Assembly (NCBI GenBank): GCA_034520725.1
Contig: JAXHNH010000003.1
Span: 248,001-312,000 of the forward strand
DNA length: 64,000 nucleotides
Source of the DNA: Gracilimonas sp034520725
Lineage (GTDB): Bacteria; Bacteroidota; Rhodothermia; Balneolales; Balneolaceae
Reading direction: 5' to 3'
A program made the translations under genes and the position numbers. This document shows positions 18,990 to 27,139 of this stretch, in pieces; position 1 is the first letter of the stretch, and every line of letters starts with the position of its first letter. The notes beneath the pieces were generated by a model. That model was given only the letters and a program-made list of their open reading frames with translations. It was not told the origin of the DNA and ran no database searches.

Positions 18990-19090
18990 AATATACTCAA
19001 TTAGTGTTATATATGCATTATTGTACCTCAGTATGCGGCCGTTTGGATTACGGAGGCAGGAGAGTCAAAGATTTTACAGGCATTCCATTT
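18990..19090 (-). pseudogene. Possible remnant of a higB toxin gene
   Basis: On the minus strand one frame gives KIFDSPASVIQTAAY before a stop, similar to the KIF...LP..IQ..A.RKL region near the N-terminus of HigB toxins. Stops interrupt all frames and the catalytic C-terminal half is absent. Position, directly upstream of higA, is the expected one. The similarity is short and may be chance. Confidence 0.25.
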
Positions 19091-19205
19091 CAATCCAATT
19101 ATTTCAGAAGGCTTATCCCAGAATCACGTTAAGATCAGAAAGATATCGTTTATACATCTTGCCGGATATCAAAGGGTTACCTACATTCCAAAAAAAGGAA
19201 ACGTC

Positions 19206-19568
19206 ATGCAACACCACGAAAAGATCGATTATGTTGAATTCCCTTCCCCGGATCTGGAGGCTGCAAAGGCCTTCTTTATAAAGGCATTTGGATGGGAGTT
19301 CACCGATTATGGCCCTGAGTATACCTCTTTTGCAAACGAGGGTATCAATGGAGGATTTTTCAAATCTGATAATAATACGACTTCGGAAACAGGGAGTGCT
19401 CTTATCATCTTTTACAGTGAGGATCTTGAGGCTACGCAACAAAAAGTGGAAGATGCGGGAGGAACCATCATTAAACCGGTATTTTCTTTTCCGGGGGGAA
19501 GGCGATTCCATTTCATTGAACCAAGCGGGAATGAATTTGCAGTGTGGTCGGATAAGGGAATTGAATAG
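19206..19568 (+). CDS. VOC-family (glyoxalase/bleomycin-resistance fold) protein
   Basis: The protein has 120 residues and a single VOC module: IDYVEFPSPDLEAAKAFFIKAFGW at the N-terminus and FHFIEPSGNEFAVWS at the C-terminus, the two halves of the beta-alpha-beta-beta-beta unit. It dimerises in known relatives to form a metal site. The nearest described proteins are small YdeR/lactoylglutathione-lyase-like enzymes with unknown substrates. The E of YVEF and the E of FIEP are candidate metal ligands. It stands alone on the plus strand. Confidence 0.85.
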   Translation: MQHHEKIDYVEFPSPDLEAAKAFFIKAFGWEFTDYGPEYTSFANEGINGGFFKSDNNTTSETGSALIIFYSEDLEATQQKVEDAGGTIIKPVFSFPGGRRFHFIEPSGNEFAVWSDKGIE

Positions 19569-19667
19569 CCATTCATGAATACTCAAAATTAGACAAACCT
19601 TTACTCAAATCTTATAAGGCAAATTCCAATTAAATGTAGTTTCTTCCACTTCTGTTTATCTTAAGCT

Positions 19668-20240
19668 ATGGAAAAAATGACGCTGCATATAAAAAATATG
19701 GTGTGCGATCGTTGTGTGATGGTCATCGAAACTGCATTGGTCGCCCTTGGTTTACAGGTAGATCACATTCAGCTGGGCAGGGCCGAAGTAACCCGTGAGG
19801 GTGATAAACCCACAATGCACGAGATCGAGAAAGAACTGGAGCGATTTAACTTCGGTCTTATCAAAGATGAAGAGTCGGTATTGGTAGAAAGAGTGAAAAC
19901 AACACTCATACAGTGGGTAGAATCCGGTGAACTTGAAACGGATCTAACCTCTCTATCTGATCATCTGGCAAAAAAACTGGCTAAAAGTTATGCGTCCATA
20001 TCACGGGCTTTTTCCCGAAAGGAAGAGGTCACTATTGAGAAATATTTTATCCGGCTGAAAATCGAAAAAGCAAAAGAGCTGGTGGAATATGGAAACCTAA
20101 GCTTCAGTGAGGTTGCCTATCAGCTTGGATATAAAAACCTGCAGCATCTTTCACGACAGTTCAAGCAGATCACAGGAATGAGTATGAGTGAGTACCAAAA
20201 ACTTCAGGAATCCGACCGAAAATCCCTCGACAAGATTTGA
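19668..20240 (+). CDS. AraC-family regulator with N-terminal HMA-like metal domain (copy 1)
   Basis: The protein has 190 residues. Residues 1-65 resemble a heavy-metal-associated domain: LHIKNMVCDRCVMVIETAL places a CxxC site (C-D-R-C) after NMV, as in metallochaperones. Residues 90-185 are an AraC/XylS DNA-binding domain with two helix-turn-helix units, including LSFSEVAYQLGYKNLQHLSRQFKQITGMS. The architecture suggests a metal-responsive activator. The following gene on the same strand is an ICMT-like methyltransferase, 129 bases away. A second copy (23169-23735) precedes a Zn/Cd ATPase. Direct metal sensing is inferred. Confidence 0.85.
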   Translation: MEKMTLHIKNMVCDRCVMVIETALVALGLQVDHIQLGRAEVTREGDKPTMHEIEKELERFNFGLIKDEESVLVERVKTTLIQWVESGELETDLTSLSDHLAKKLAKSYASISRAFSRKEEVTIEKYFIRLKIEKAKELVEYGNLSFSEVAYQLGYKNLQHLSRQFKQITGMSMSEYQKLQESDRKSLDKI

Positions 20241-20300
20241 AAATAAAACAGGGATGAGACGAATCGGGCTATGTGATTTAATCAAAATGAATAAGCTAAT

Positions 20301-20350
20301 GTGTTAACGTGTTACGGTGTTTGAGTAAAAACACCGTAACACGTTAACAC
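20301..20350. repeat. Perfect 22-bp stem-loop
   Basis: Arms 20301-20322 and 20329-20350 are perfect complements with a six-base loop (GAGTAA). The stem is built of the words GTGTTAAC, GTGTTACGG. It lies between the AraC gene and the methyltransferase, 19 bases before the latter's ATG. It has no T tract on either side, so it is more likely a dispersed repeat or mRNA processing site than a simple terminator, and could hide the ribosome binding site. Confidence 0.8.
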
Positions 20351-20369
20351 TGAAACACCAGAATAACCC

Positions 20370-20825
20370 ATGCTTAAACTAAAGATTCCGCCGGTAGTTG
20401 TATTCCTGATCTGTGTTGGCTTGATATGGGCGATCCACCAAATCATCCCTAACCAAATTTTACTATTTGAAGGTGGAGTAATCATCGGTATTGGATTGAT
20501 GATAACAGGCGGATTGATCGGAGTACTTGCCGTAATTGAATTTGCCCGAAGATCCACCACGGTAAATCCCCATAAGCCTGAAAACACCAAAGAATTTGTG
20601 CGATCAGGGGTTTATACATTTTCTCGAAATCCAATGTATTTGGCACTGCTGATCGTTTTGATAAGCCCTGTGTTTTATTGGGCAAATCCGTTTATCATTG
20701 TCGTACTGCCCGTATTCGTTTGGTATTTGAATGAATTTCAAATCAAACCGGAAGAAGAGATAATGGGGCAGAAGTTCGGGGATGCGTTTGAAGAGTACAA
20801 AGAAAAGGTTCGGCGGTGGATTTGA
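20370..20825 (+). CDS. ICMT/PEMT-like membrane methyltransferase
   Basis: The protein has 151 residues, with four to five membrane helices. The C-terminal half carries GVYTFSRNPMYLALLI and, after another helix, NEFQIKPEEEIMGQKFGDAFEEYKEKVRRWI, the SAM-binding pattern of isoprenylcysteine carboxyl methyltransferase-like bacterial proteins (RNPMY, EE...FG..Y..Y...V.RW). Bacterial members methylate unknown small molecules or lipids. It follows a metal-type AraC regulator, and related genes often occur near metal efflux loci, but the substrate is unknown. Confidence 0.85.
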   Translation: MLKLKIPPVVVFLICVGLIWAIHQIIPNQILLFEGGVIIGIGLMITGGLIGVLAVIEFARRSTTVNPHKPENTKEFVRSGVYTFSRNPMYLALLIVLISPVFYWANPFIIVVLPVFVWYLNEFQIKPEEEIMGQKFGDAFEEYKEKVRRWI

Positions 20826-20991
20826 TATTATTTATCTGTTTAGTCTAAATATCTATCACCAGAAAGGGCGCATGGTCTTAGGGTCTTTCTGGCTAAGAGT
20901 TGAATCCCAATGAAGATTAGCCTTAATCTCACTTCGCACGCTTTGCGTCGGAGCGAATACCGTCAACCAAGAGTCGGTATTAACAACAATG
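20826..20991. other. Intergenic, nothing recognised
   Basis: This interval after the methyltransferase has no plausible reading frame with family signal. With the adjoining GDCCVxC remnant it makes up the 300-base gap before the metal ATPase stop. Confidence 0.5.
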
Positions 20992-21105
20992 TTATTCTTT
21001 TCCCACTGATGGACAAGGAACATCTCCATATGAACAAAATACGCAGCAGTCTCCTTAATTGGGTTTTATTATTTGATTGCAAATCGGGCAGGTTAGGATA
21101 GAATT
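20992..21105 (-). pseudogene. Remnant of a second GDCCVxC gene
   Basis: On the minus strand one frame reads TCPICNQIIKPN, then a TAA stop, then GDCCVFCSYGDVPCPSVGKE and a final stop. This matches the C-terminal half of the intact protein at 1170-1379 (CPDCNNIIKPKKGDCCVFCSYGDVDCPPV), with the stop standing in place of the lysine before GDCC. The N-terminal half is missing. It lies immediately downstream of the Zn/Cd ATPase on the same strand, so it was probably once the last gene of that operon. Confidence 0.7.
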
Positions 21106-21125
21106 CAGGATGAGATCTTACGCTA

Positions 21126-23075
21126 TTAGCAAACCTCACAACAGCTTTGAGGTTTATTATTGGAAGTAGGATTGGTTTTTTTAATGTCAAGAAATGAACG
21201 CAGTGTGAACTGTTCAGGCGAAAACTTTTTCTGAACCCTGATCGCATTTGCGATGGCAATAAGTGCAACGCCCACATCCGCAAAAATAGCTTCCCACATA
21301 GTTGCGAGCCCAAGAGCAGCCAGAGTCATTATCAGGATCTTGATCCCCATGGCAATGCCGATATTTTGCCAAACTACTTTGTGTGTAAATTTAGCAATGC
21401 GGATAGCATGAGGAATTTTTGAAGGCTGATCGGTTTGAATGACTACATCCGCCGTTTCGATGGCAGCATCCGAGCCAATGCCACCCATGGCAATGCCCAC
21501 ATCAGCCAGGGTGATCACAGGGGCATCATTCAGCCCGTCGCCTACAAATCCAACAACATGATCTGATCGTAACGCCTCATTTACTTTATCGTATTTACCG
21601 TCAGGGAGCAATGCACCAAAGGCCTGATCAATGCCAAGCTCTTTGGCTATAGCATCCGTAGTCTGTTGGTTATCCCCGGAGAGCATGATCAATTCTTTTA
21701 CCCCTAAATCCCGAAGTTCTTCCAGGGTTTGTGCGGCATCCGATTTCACTTTGTCGGAGATTAAAATGGTTCCGATATGGATTCCGCCACCAGCCACATA
21801 TACAAAGGCAGAAGGTTTGTCATTATCTATTTCAGATACGGAAACTTCATGCTCCTCCAATAATTTTCGATTGCCTACAAGAATTTCCTCCTGGTTTATA
21901 TTTCCTTTGAGGCCCCGGCCGGGAATTTCCTGAATATCTTCAGCTTCCGGTATTTCCTGTCCGTCAGTAAAATTCAGAATGGCTTTTGCTATAGGATGGG
22001 AGGAGTATTGCTCCAGGGAAGCGGCAAATTTCAGTATATGTGAAGTTTCATGTCCGTTTGCAGGATAAATCTCCTGTACTTCAAAAACTCCTTCCGTCAA
22101 TGTCCCGGTTTTGTCCAGAAACAAGATTTTCATTTTCCTGAGCTGATCAAGATAATCTGAGCCTTTCAAAAGAATGCCGTTTTGTGAAGCGGCCCCAATG
22201 CCCCCAAAATATCCCAGCGGAATGGAAATCACCAGGCCACACGGACAGGAAACAACGAGGAAGATCAACGCGCGATAGAACCAATCTTCAAATACGTAAT
22301 TATCACTAAAGAGCCAGGGAACGAAGGTCAATGCAACAGCAAGCCACACAACGATGGGTGTATAAACTTTGGCAAAGCGTGTCATAAAGCGCTGGGTGGG
22401 GGCTTTGCGCTGTCCGGCTTCCTGTACCATGTTTAAAATATCAGACAGTCGTGAGTCTTCATACGCCTTCGTTACTTTTATGCGCACCGGTACAAGTTCA
22501 TTTACAGAACCGGCCCAGACTTCTTCGCCGGCATCGCGAGACATTGGCTTGGATTCTCCTGTTAAAGCAGCTGTATTGAAGGAAGCCCGTTTGGTAAGCA
22601 GCTCCCCGTCGAGCGGAACTTTGGCCCCAGGTTTTACCTGAATGACCTCTCCAGGATCTATTTTGGAAGGGTGAACTTCCTGGATCTCCCCGTTCCGTTC
22701 AACTGTTGCTAAATCTGGTTGTTGGTTAATGAGTGATTCAATGGAATGGCGTGCCTTTCGGACGGCATTTCCCTGGGCATATTCTCCGATCATATAAAAA
22801 AGCATTACCGCTACACCCTCGGCATATTCTCCAAGAATGAAAGCCCCGACCGTAGCAATGCCCATGAGCAAGAATTCACTGAAAATGGTTCCTTTTTGAA
22901 TAGATTTGATGGCCTTTATCCAGACCGGAGCTCCCACAAATAAGTAAGAAATTAGATAGCAGAGAAGGAATAAATACTCATTTCCCGGAAAGATGATCCA
23001 TTGCTGAAATGCCAGGGCCACAATTAAAAAAACAGCAGACCAAAAGACCTCATAATACTTTTTAATGAATTCCAT
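21126..23075 (-). CDS. Zn/Cd/Pb-type heavy-metal P-type ATPase
   Basis: The protein has 649 residues, with membrane helices at the N-terminus but no HMA domain. Motifs in order are the actuator TGESKP (near residue 175), the ion-site motif SCPCGLVISIP (CPC, P1B-2 or P1B-1 class), DKTGTLTEG, SSHPIAKAIL, MLSGDNQQT and FVGDGLNDAPV. The tail ends in QSCCEVC, a Cys-rich metal-binding end. The class exports Zn(II), Cd(II) or Pb(II). The HMA-AraC regulator copy 2 is 93 bases upstream on the same strand, and a GDCCVxC remnant follows, so this looks like a small metal-resistance operon. It is distinct from the CPH-type copB at 2755-4801. Confidence 0.9.
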   Translation of the reverse strand: MEFIKKYYEVFWSAVFLIVALAFQQWIIFPGNEYLFLLCYLISYLFVGAPVWIKAIKSIQKGTIFSEFLLMGIATVGAFILGEYAEGVAVMLFYMIGEYAQGNAVRKARHSIESLINQQPDLATVERNGEIQEVHPSKIDPGEVIQVKPGAKVPLDGELLTKRASFNTAALTGESKPMSRDAGEEVWAGSVNELVPVRIKVTKAYEDSRLSDILNMVQEAGQRKAPTQRFMTRFAKVYTPIVVWLAVALTFVPWLFSDNYVFEDWFYRALIFLVVSCPCGLVISIPLGYFGGIGAASQNGILLKGSDYLDQLRKMKILFLDKTGTLTEGVFEVQEIYPANGHETSHILKFAASLEQYSSHPIAKAILNFTDGQEIPEAEDIQEIPGRGLKGNINQEEILVGNRKLLEEHEVSVSEIDNDKPSAFVYVAGGGIHIGTILISDKVKSDAAQTLEELRDLGVKELIMLSGDNQQTTDAIAKELGIDQAFGALLPDGKYDKVNEALRSDHVVGFVGDGLNDAPVITLADVGIAMGGIGSDAAIETADVVIQTDQPSKIPHAIRIAKFTHKVVWQNIGIAMGIKILIMTLAALGLATMWEAIFADVGVALIAIANAIRVQKKFSPEQFTLRSFLDIKKTNPTSNNKPQSCCEVC

Positions 23076-23168
23076 ATAGGAAGAAGTGGTTTCTAATTTC
23101 CGATCCTAAAGTATTACTAAGAGGAAAAAGAGTCTTACACGATTGTGTCTTTCTTGTGCAGGATTGTG

Positions 23169-23735
23169 TTACACCTCGTCAATGGAGATGCGCCGGTTTT
23201 CTTTGATCTCGCTGAAGTGAGATGGTGAAAGTCCGGTTTCTTTTTTGAACTGTCTGGAAAAGTGTTGCTGACTGCTATAACCAAGATCGTAGGCAATTTC
23301 GCTCAGGCTTTTTTCGCCATAAACAATCAATTCTTTGGCACGCTCAATTTTTTGCAGGATATAATAGCGTTCGATTGATTTTCCTTCTACCCCGGAAAAT
23401 AATCGGCTTAAGTGCTGATAATCTTTATGAAGTTTTTTGGAAAGATAATCTGAGAGCGGATTTTTAAGTTTTCGTCCTGTCCGGGCCAGGTGAATGACAA
23501 GCTGTTTAATTTGCTCCACCAACTTACTGTTTTGATCATTAATGATATCAAATCCATGCTTGCGTACCAGGTCGGTGAAGTCCTTTTTCTGTCCTGAATC
23601 GATGGGGTTGTGAAGGGTCACTTCTCCCAATTCAATTTCCTTGACCGGAAATCCGGCCTGCTCCAGTTTCTCCCGGAGTACTTCACCACAGTGGCTGCAC
23701 ACCATATTCTTTATGTGGAAATGTTGATGCTTCAT
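23169..23735 (-). CDS. AraC-family regulator with N-terminal HMA-like metal domain (copy 2)
   Basis: The protein has 188 residues with the same architecture as the regulator at 19668: FHIKNMVCSHCGEVLREKL (CxxC of C-S-H-C after NMV) in the first 25 residues, then an AraC DNA-binding domain (KSLSEIAYDLGYSSQQHFSRQFKKETGLS). The two are paralogues of moderate identity, so they are not a recent duplication. It lies directly upstream of the Zn/Cd ATPase on the same strand and probably controls it. A metal-sensing role for the CxxC site is inferred. Confidence 0.85.
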   Translation of the reverse strand: MKHQHFHIKNMVCSHCGEVLREKLEQAGFPVKEIELGEVTLHNPIDSGQKKDFTDLVRKHGFDIINDQNSKLVEQIKQLVIHLARTGRKLKNPLSDYLSKKLHKDYQHLSRLFSGVEGKSIERYYILQKIERAKELIVYGEKSLSEIAYDLGYSSQQHFSRQFKKETGLSPSHFSEIKENRRISIDEV

Positions 23736-23794
23736 ATTCTGAAAAGTAGCAAAGGAAAGAGATCATTCCCAATTACATAAAGATCAGATTGCTG

Positions 23795-24610
23795 TTAAGG
23801 TGCACTGACCAATACAATATTTTCAGCAATCAGTCCCTTATCGTTTTCAGTTACATCGAATTCAAAGATAAGCTCACGGCTGGGTAAATAGGCCGTATCG
23901 AAATCCTCTTCAAACTGTGAGATGTGGGCAAATACGGTTTTGTATGGTGAGCTGGAATCACGCGAATCGGTGATCCATAAACAATCCTCTTTTCTGGTCA
24001 GAAAGCGTAGAAAGCCATAACCTTCATCCTGAGTGAAATCGTAACAGACACCACGAACTCGTGAGCCGTTTTCACCCCAATCATAGGGGGAATCAACAGG
24101 GAGTAATCCGGGAATCAGGTAGCCTGAAACGGAAGAATCCACAGTTTTTTTAAGGGCTGATGACACGTTATCGAAGCCGATCAATTCCACCCGGCAACCT
24201 TTATTCTGCAGGGCATTCACTACACTTACATAACTGCCACTGCTGCTTAAGAGCATTATTTTATCAAGATGATCTGCCTGTACCAGCATATCGACAGCCA
24301 TGTCCATGTCGATGGAAGATTTGGTTATTTTTTCACCTGTTTCGTGGTTAGTGTAGGTGTGAACCGGTTTTTCTATCACCTTGTATTCATAATCTCTGAG
24401 CACATCACAAAAGCGCTGGGTTTTTACCCGGTAATCACGGTCTTCCTTCAGTCTTTCACTGTCATAGCATAGGTAAACATTGAGTCTTGAGGCAACGGCT
24501 CCGTTTCGGCAGGCAAACATTCTTAAAGTATCGTAGCGAAGACCATATCCCCCATTCATGGTCACATTAACAGCATCAACATATATACCGACTCGTTCTT
24601 TTGTATTCAT
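23795..24610 (-). CDS. NYN-domain (LabA-like) protein with C-terminal cold-shock-like domain
   Basis: The protein has 271 residues. Residues 5-165 are a NYN/PIN-like nuclease domain: VGIYVDAVNVTMNG holds the first acidic residue, KSSIDMDMAVDML the next pair, and LLSSSGSYVSVVNALQNKG the last conserved part (in related proteins SGDGDF; here GSY, so one acidic residue is replaced). Residues 185-270 (GVCYDFTQDEGYGFLRF, FAHISQF, LIFEFDVTENDKGLIAENIVL) resemble a cold-shock/OB domain, which binds single-stranded RNA. The combination suggests RNA turnover. The changed acidic position may lower or alter the nuclease activity. Confidence 0.75.
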   Translation of the reverse strand: MNTKERVGIYVDAVNVTMNGGYGLRYDTLRMFACRNGAVASRLNVYLCYDSERLKEDRDYRVKTQRFCDVLRDYEYKVIEKPVHTYTNHETGEKITKSSIDMDMAVDMLVQADHLDKIMLLSSSGSYVSVVNALQNKGCRVELIGFDNVSSALKKTVDSSVSGYLIPGLLPVDSPYDWGENGSRVRGVCYDFTQDEGYGFLRFLTRKEDCLWITDSRDSSSPYKTVFAHISQFEEDFDTAYLPSRELIFEFDVTENDKGLIAENIVLVSAP

Positions 24611-24755
24611 AAAAATAATCCTGCCAAATTCAGCTTTAAAAATAATATCAGAAACAGTGAAGCATTATAAGCTCAACGCTACCAATCCATTAACTTAAAT
24701 TTTAGGGAGAGAGTCAAGCTTTTAAATTTTATACTTGAACCGTAAATTTACAAAT

Positions 24756-26225
24756 TCAAATTCTTTGCTTTTTGAATAAAGCCACGTACGAGAGCAATAC
24801 CACTGAAAGTATCCCGGCAGACATTAGAAGGATGGATGTTACGAAATCAGTTAGGCCCATCTGCATAAAGTATGATTTAGAATAATAAAGGCCGACTGAT
24901 AAGATCATCACCCCAAAGCCATAGACCAGTTGATAGGGCACTTTGAAGGCTTTGGTTGAGTAGTAATAGATCACCATGGCCATGGTAAAATAGCTTATCA
25001 GAGTTGCTGTCGCAGAGCCCATCATTCCGAAGTATGGGATGAGGATCAGATTAGCAATAATGGTGATACCGGCCCCTATAAGAGTGATCTGTGGCAGGCG
25101 CCTGGTAGTTTCGCTGATAAAGATGCCGGCTGAAAAATTGACGTACCAACCCTGAAACCAATAAGCCAGAAGCAATATGGGAACGATCGTGAGTCCGCCC
25201 CAGAATTTTTCATCCACTAAATAGAAATCCAGTATCGGAACCCTTATGGAAACGATCTGTTCGGCAAACAAAGCCACGAAAAGAAAAATGAGAGCTGCGG
25301 CGGAATTGAAGAAAACGAAGGTTTGAGAAAAGGTTTTTGGGGCTGACTCCTCATCAGATTGCCGCATAAAAAAGGGCTGCCAGGCCATTCTGAACATCTG
25401 AACCAGTAACAGCATAAAGACTGCCAGTTTGTAACAGGCACTGTAGATTCCTACAATATCATCGGGCGTCTGTTCAGCACCATAGAGTCGTTCAACATTT
25501 GATGGATCCATGGATTTCAGGAAAAAGCGGTCAAGCAGCTCATTGATCACATGGCCAAATCCTGCTGGCACAAAAGGCAATCCGAACATGAGGGCTCTTT
25601 TTAATAATTGGGTATTCCAGTCTCCGGTAAACATTGGTAGGGTAATGAGCCATGTGGCAAGGGCAGTAAGGAGAGAGGCCGCCAGGTTACTGATAAAAAC
25701 GGCTTCGATCCCGTAGTTAAGTCCCAGGATCAGGTAGAAATTCAATCCCAGATTTAGAACTACATTGCCGGTTTTGATAACGGCAAATGAGATCGATTTT
25801 CGAACTAAACGCAGTTCAGCGAATGGGACAATGGCGATGGTGTCGAAGAAGAGAATACCGAGCATCATCCATAAAACTGGACTTCCACTTTCTAACCCTA
25901 TCATAGGTGTAATAAGTGGCTGCATAACCCATATGATGAGCACAAACAAGCCGGACGATCCTAAAAGAAACAGCTGAAGGGTCTTGAAAATGCTTTTGGC
26001 TTCCTCACGGTCTTTTCCGTACCGGATGTAAGCCGATTCCATCCCCATGGTAAAAAGTACATTGAACAATGCAATGGCGGCAAAGATCAGGCTAATGATA
26101 CCATACTGATCCTCAGAAAAAACACCGGTGTGAAGAGGAACCAAGAGATAGCCGATGAACCGGGCAAGCACGCTGCTTATGCCATAGATCAGGGTATCGG
26201 AAAAGAGCTCTTTTAACTTCGTCAA
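24756..26225 (-). CDS. Polysaccharide flippase-like MATE/MOP protein
   Basis: The protein has 489 residues and 14 predicted membrane helices. It belongs to the polysaccharide biosynthesis/Wzx-like branch of the MOP superfamily: LKELFSDTLIYGISSVLARFIGYLLVPLHTGVFS at the N-terminus is the typical opening, with basic and acidic residues between helices. The family flips lipid-linked oligosaccharides across the inner membrane. No glycosyltransferase is in the window, so the substrate is unknown. It follows aroQ by 28 bases on the same strand. Confidence 0.85.
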   Translation of the reverse strand: MTKLKELFSDTLIYGISSVLARFIGYLLVPLHTGVFSEDQYGIISLIFAAIALFNVLFTMGMESAYIRYGKDREEAKSIFKTLQLFLLGSSGLFVLIIWVMQPLITPMIGLESGSPVLWMMLGILFFDTIAIVPFAELRLVRKSISFAVIKTGNVVLNLGLNFYLILGLNYGIEAVFISNLAASLLTALATWLITLPMFTGDWNTQLLKRALMFGLPFVPAGFGHVINELLDRFFLKSMDPSNVERLYGAEQTPDDIVGIYSACYKLAVFMLLLVQMFRMAWQPFFMRQSDEESAPKTFSQTFVFFNSAAALIFLFVALFAEQIVSIRVPILDFYLVDEKFWGGLTIVPILLLAYWFQGWYVNFSAGIFISETTRRLPQITLIGAGITIIANLILIPYFGMMGSATATLISYFTMAMVIYYYSTKAFKVPYQLVYGFGVMILSVGLYYSKSYFMQMGLTDFVTSILLMSAGILSVVLLSYVALFKKQRI

Positions 26226-26253
26226 ATCAACAGGTTTTTATTTGATGAGAGGA

Positions 26254-26685
26254 CTATGATCGGTTCAGTCGTTCAATAGCTTCAACTCCTAAAGGGTAGC
26301 TGTGTTTCCCAAAGCCGGTAATAATACCATTCATGACGGCGCCTGTCACAGAGCGATCACGGAATTCCTCTCTGCCATGAATATTGGAAAGATGAATCTC
26401 CACTTTTGGGAAGGTAACAGCATCGAGTGCATCACGGAGGGCAACTGAGGTATGTGAGTATCCACCGGGATTAATGATCAAGGCTTCAGTTCCGCTTTTC
26501 ATCGCTTCCTGTATGCGGTTGATGAGCTCCCCTTCCACATTGCTTTGATAAAAGCTAAACGTATGATCGGGATATTGTTCCTGAATTTCGTTCTGAATGT
26601 CTTTCAGTGTGTCTTTTCCATAAACCTCAGGATCGCGTGTACCCAGTAAATTCAGATTTGGTCCATTAATGATCAGGATGTTCAT
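26254..26685 (-). CDS. aroQ: Type II 3-dehydroquinate dehydratase
   Basis: The enzyme (143 residues) dehydrates 3-dehydroquinate to 3-dehydroshikimate, step three of the shikimate pathway. It shows the type II signature INGPNLNLLGTRDPEVYG at the N-terminus, with the catalytic Tyr at residue 23, NPGGYSHTSVALRDAL with the catalytic His, and HLSNIHGREEFRDRS. Its start overlaps the stop of the HIT gene by four bases, so the two are translationally coupled. A second shikimate gene, aroC, is at 41664. Confidence 0.95.
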   Translation of the reverse strand: MNILIINGPNLNLLGTRDPEVYGKDTLKDIQNEIQEQYPDHTFSFYQSNVEGELINRIQEAMKSGTEALIINPGGYSHTSVALRDALDAVTFPKVEIHLSNIHGREEFRDRSVTGAVMNGIITGFGKHSYPLGVEAIERLNRS

Positions 26686-27080
26686 AGTTCAACATTTTTA
26701 CTGATAATTCTTGCCAGTTGCAGCATTTCAGTATCACCCAATTCAATTTTTTTTCCAAGGCTAAAATCCTGCGATTCCTTGAATATCGGAATGAGGTGAA
26801 TGTGGGCATGTGGTACCAGCATTCCCTCAACTATCACACCGGTACGTATCGGCTGAAGTGTTTTATCGATTGCGTGAGCCACTTTTTGTGAAAACTTGGT
26901 CAGTTCAGCGAGGTCGTCCGAATCCATATCGAACAGGTAGTCGATCTCTTTTTTTGGGATGCAGAGTGTGTGACCTTTAGCCGCAGGATTTATATCTAAA
27001 AATGCGTAATGCCGGTCATCTTCGGCGATCTTATAACTTGGTATTTCCCGTTCAACGATCTTACTAAAAATTGTTGCCAT
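26682..27080 (-). CDS. HIT-family nucleotide-binding hydrolase
   Basis: The protein has 132 residues. IFSKIVEREIPSYKIAEDDRHYAFLDINPAAKGH is the standard HIT opening, and HAHIHLIP near residue 101 is the histidine triad (HxHxH). HIT proteins of this Hint-like type hydrolyse nucleotide phosphoramidates; the cellular substrate is usually unknown. The stop overlaps the start of aroQ by four bases. It is divergent from the thioredoxin-like gene at 27140. Confidence 0.9.
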   Translation of the reverse strand: MATIFSKIVEREIPSYKIAEDDRHYAFLDINPAAKGHTLCIPKKEIDYLFDMDSDDLAELTKFSQKVAHAIDKTLQPIRTGVIVEGMLVPHAHIHLIPIFKESQDFSLGKKIELGDTEMLQLARIISKNVEL

Positions 27081-27139
27081 AATTCTTAATCAAAGCTGTT
27101 AATTTGGAAGAAGATACTATCCAATAAACAGAAATCCTT

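Noticed and set aside
20301..20350. Ordinary Rho-independent terminator
   Set aside because: The 22-bp stem lacks a T tract on either strand.
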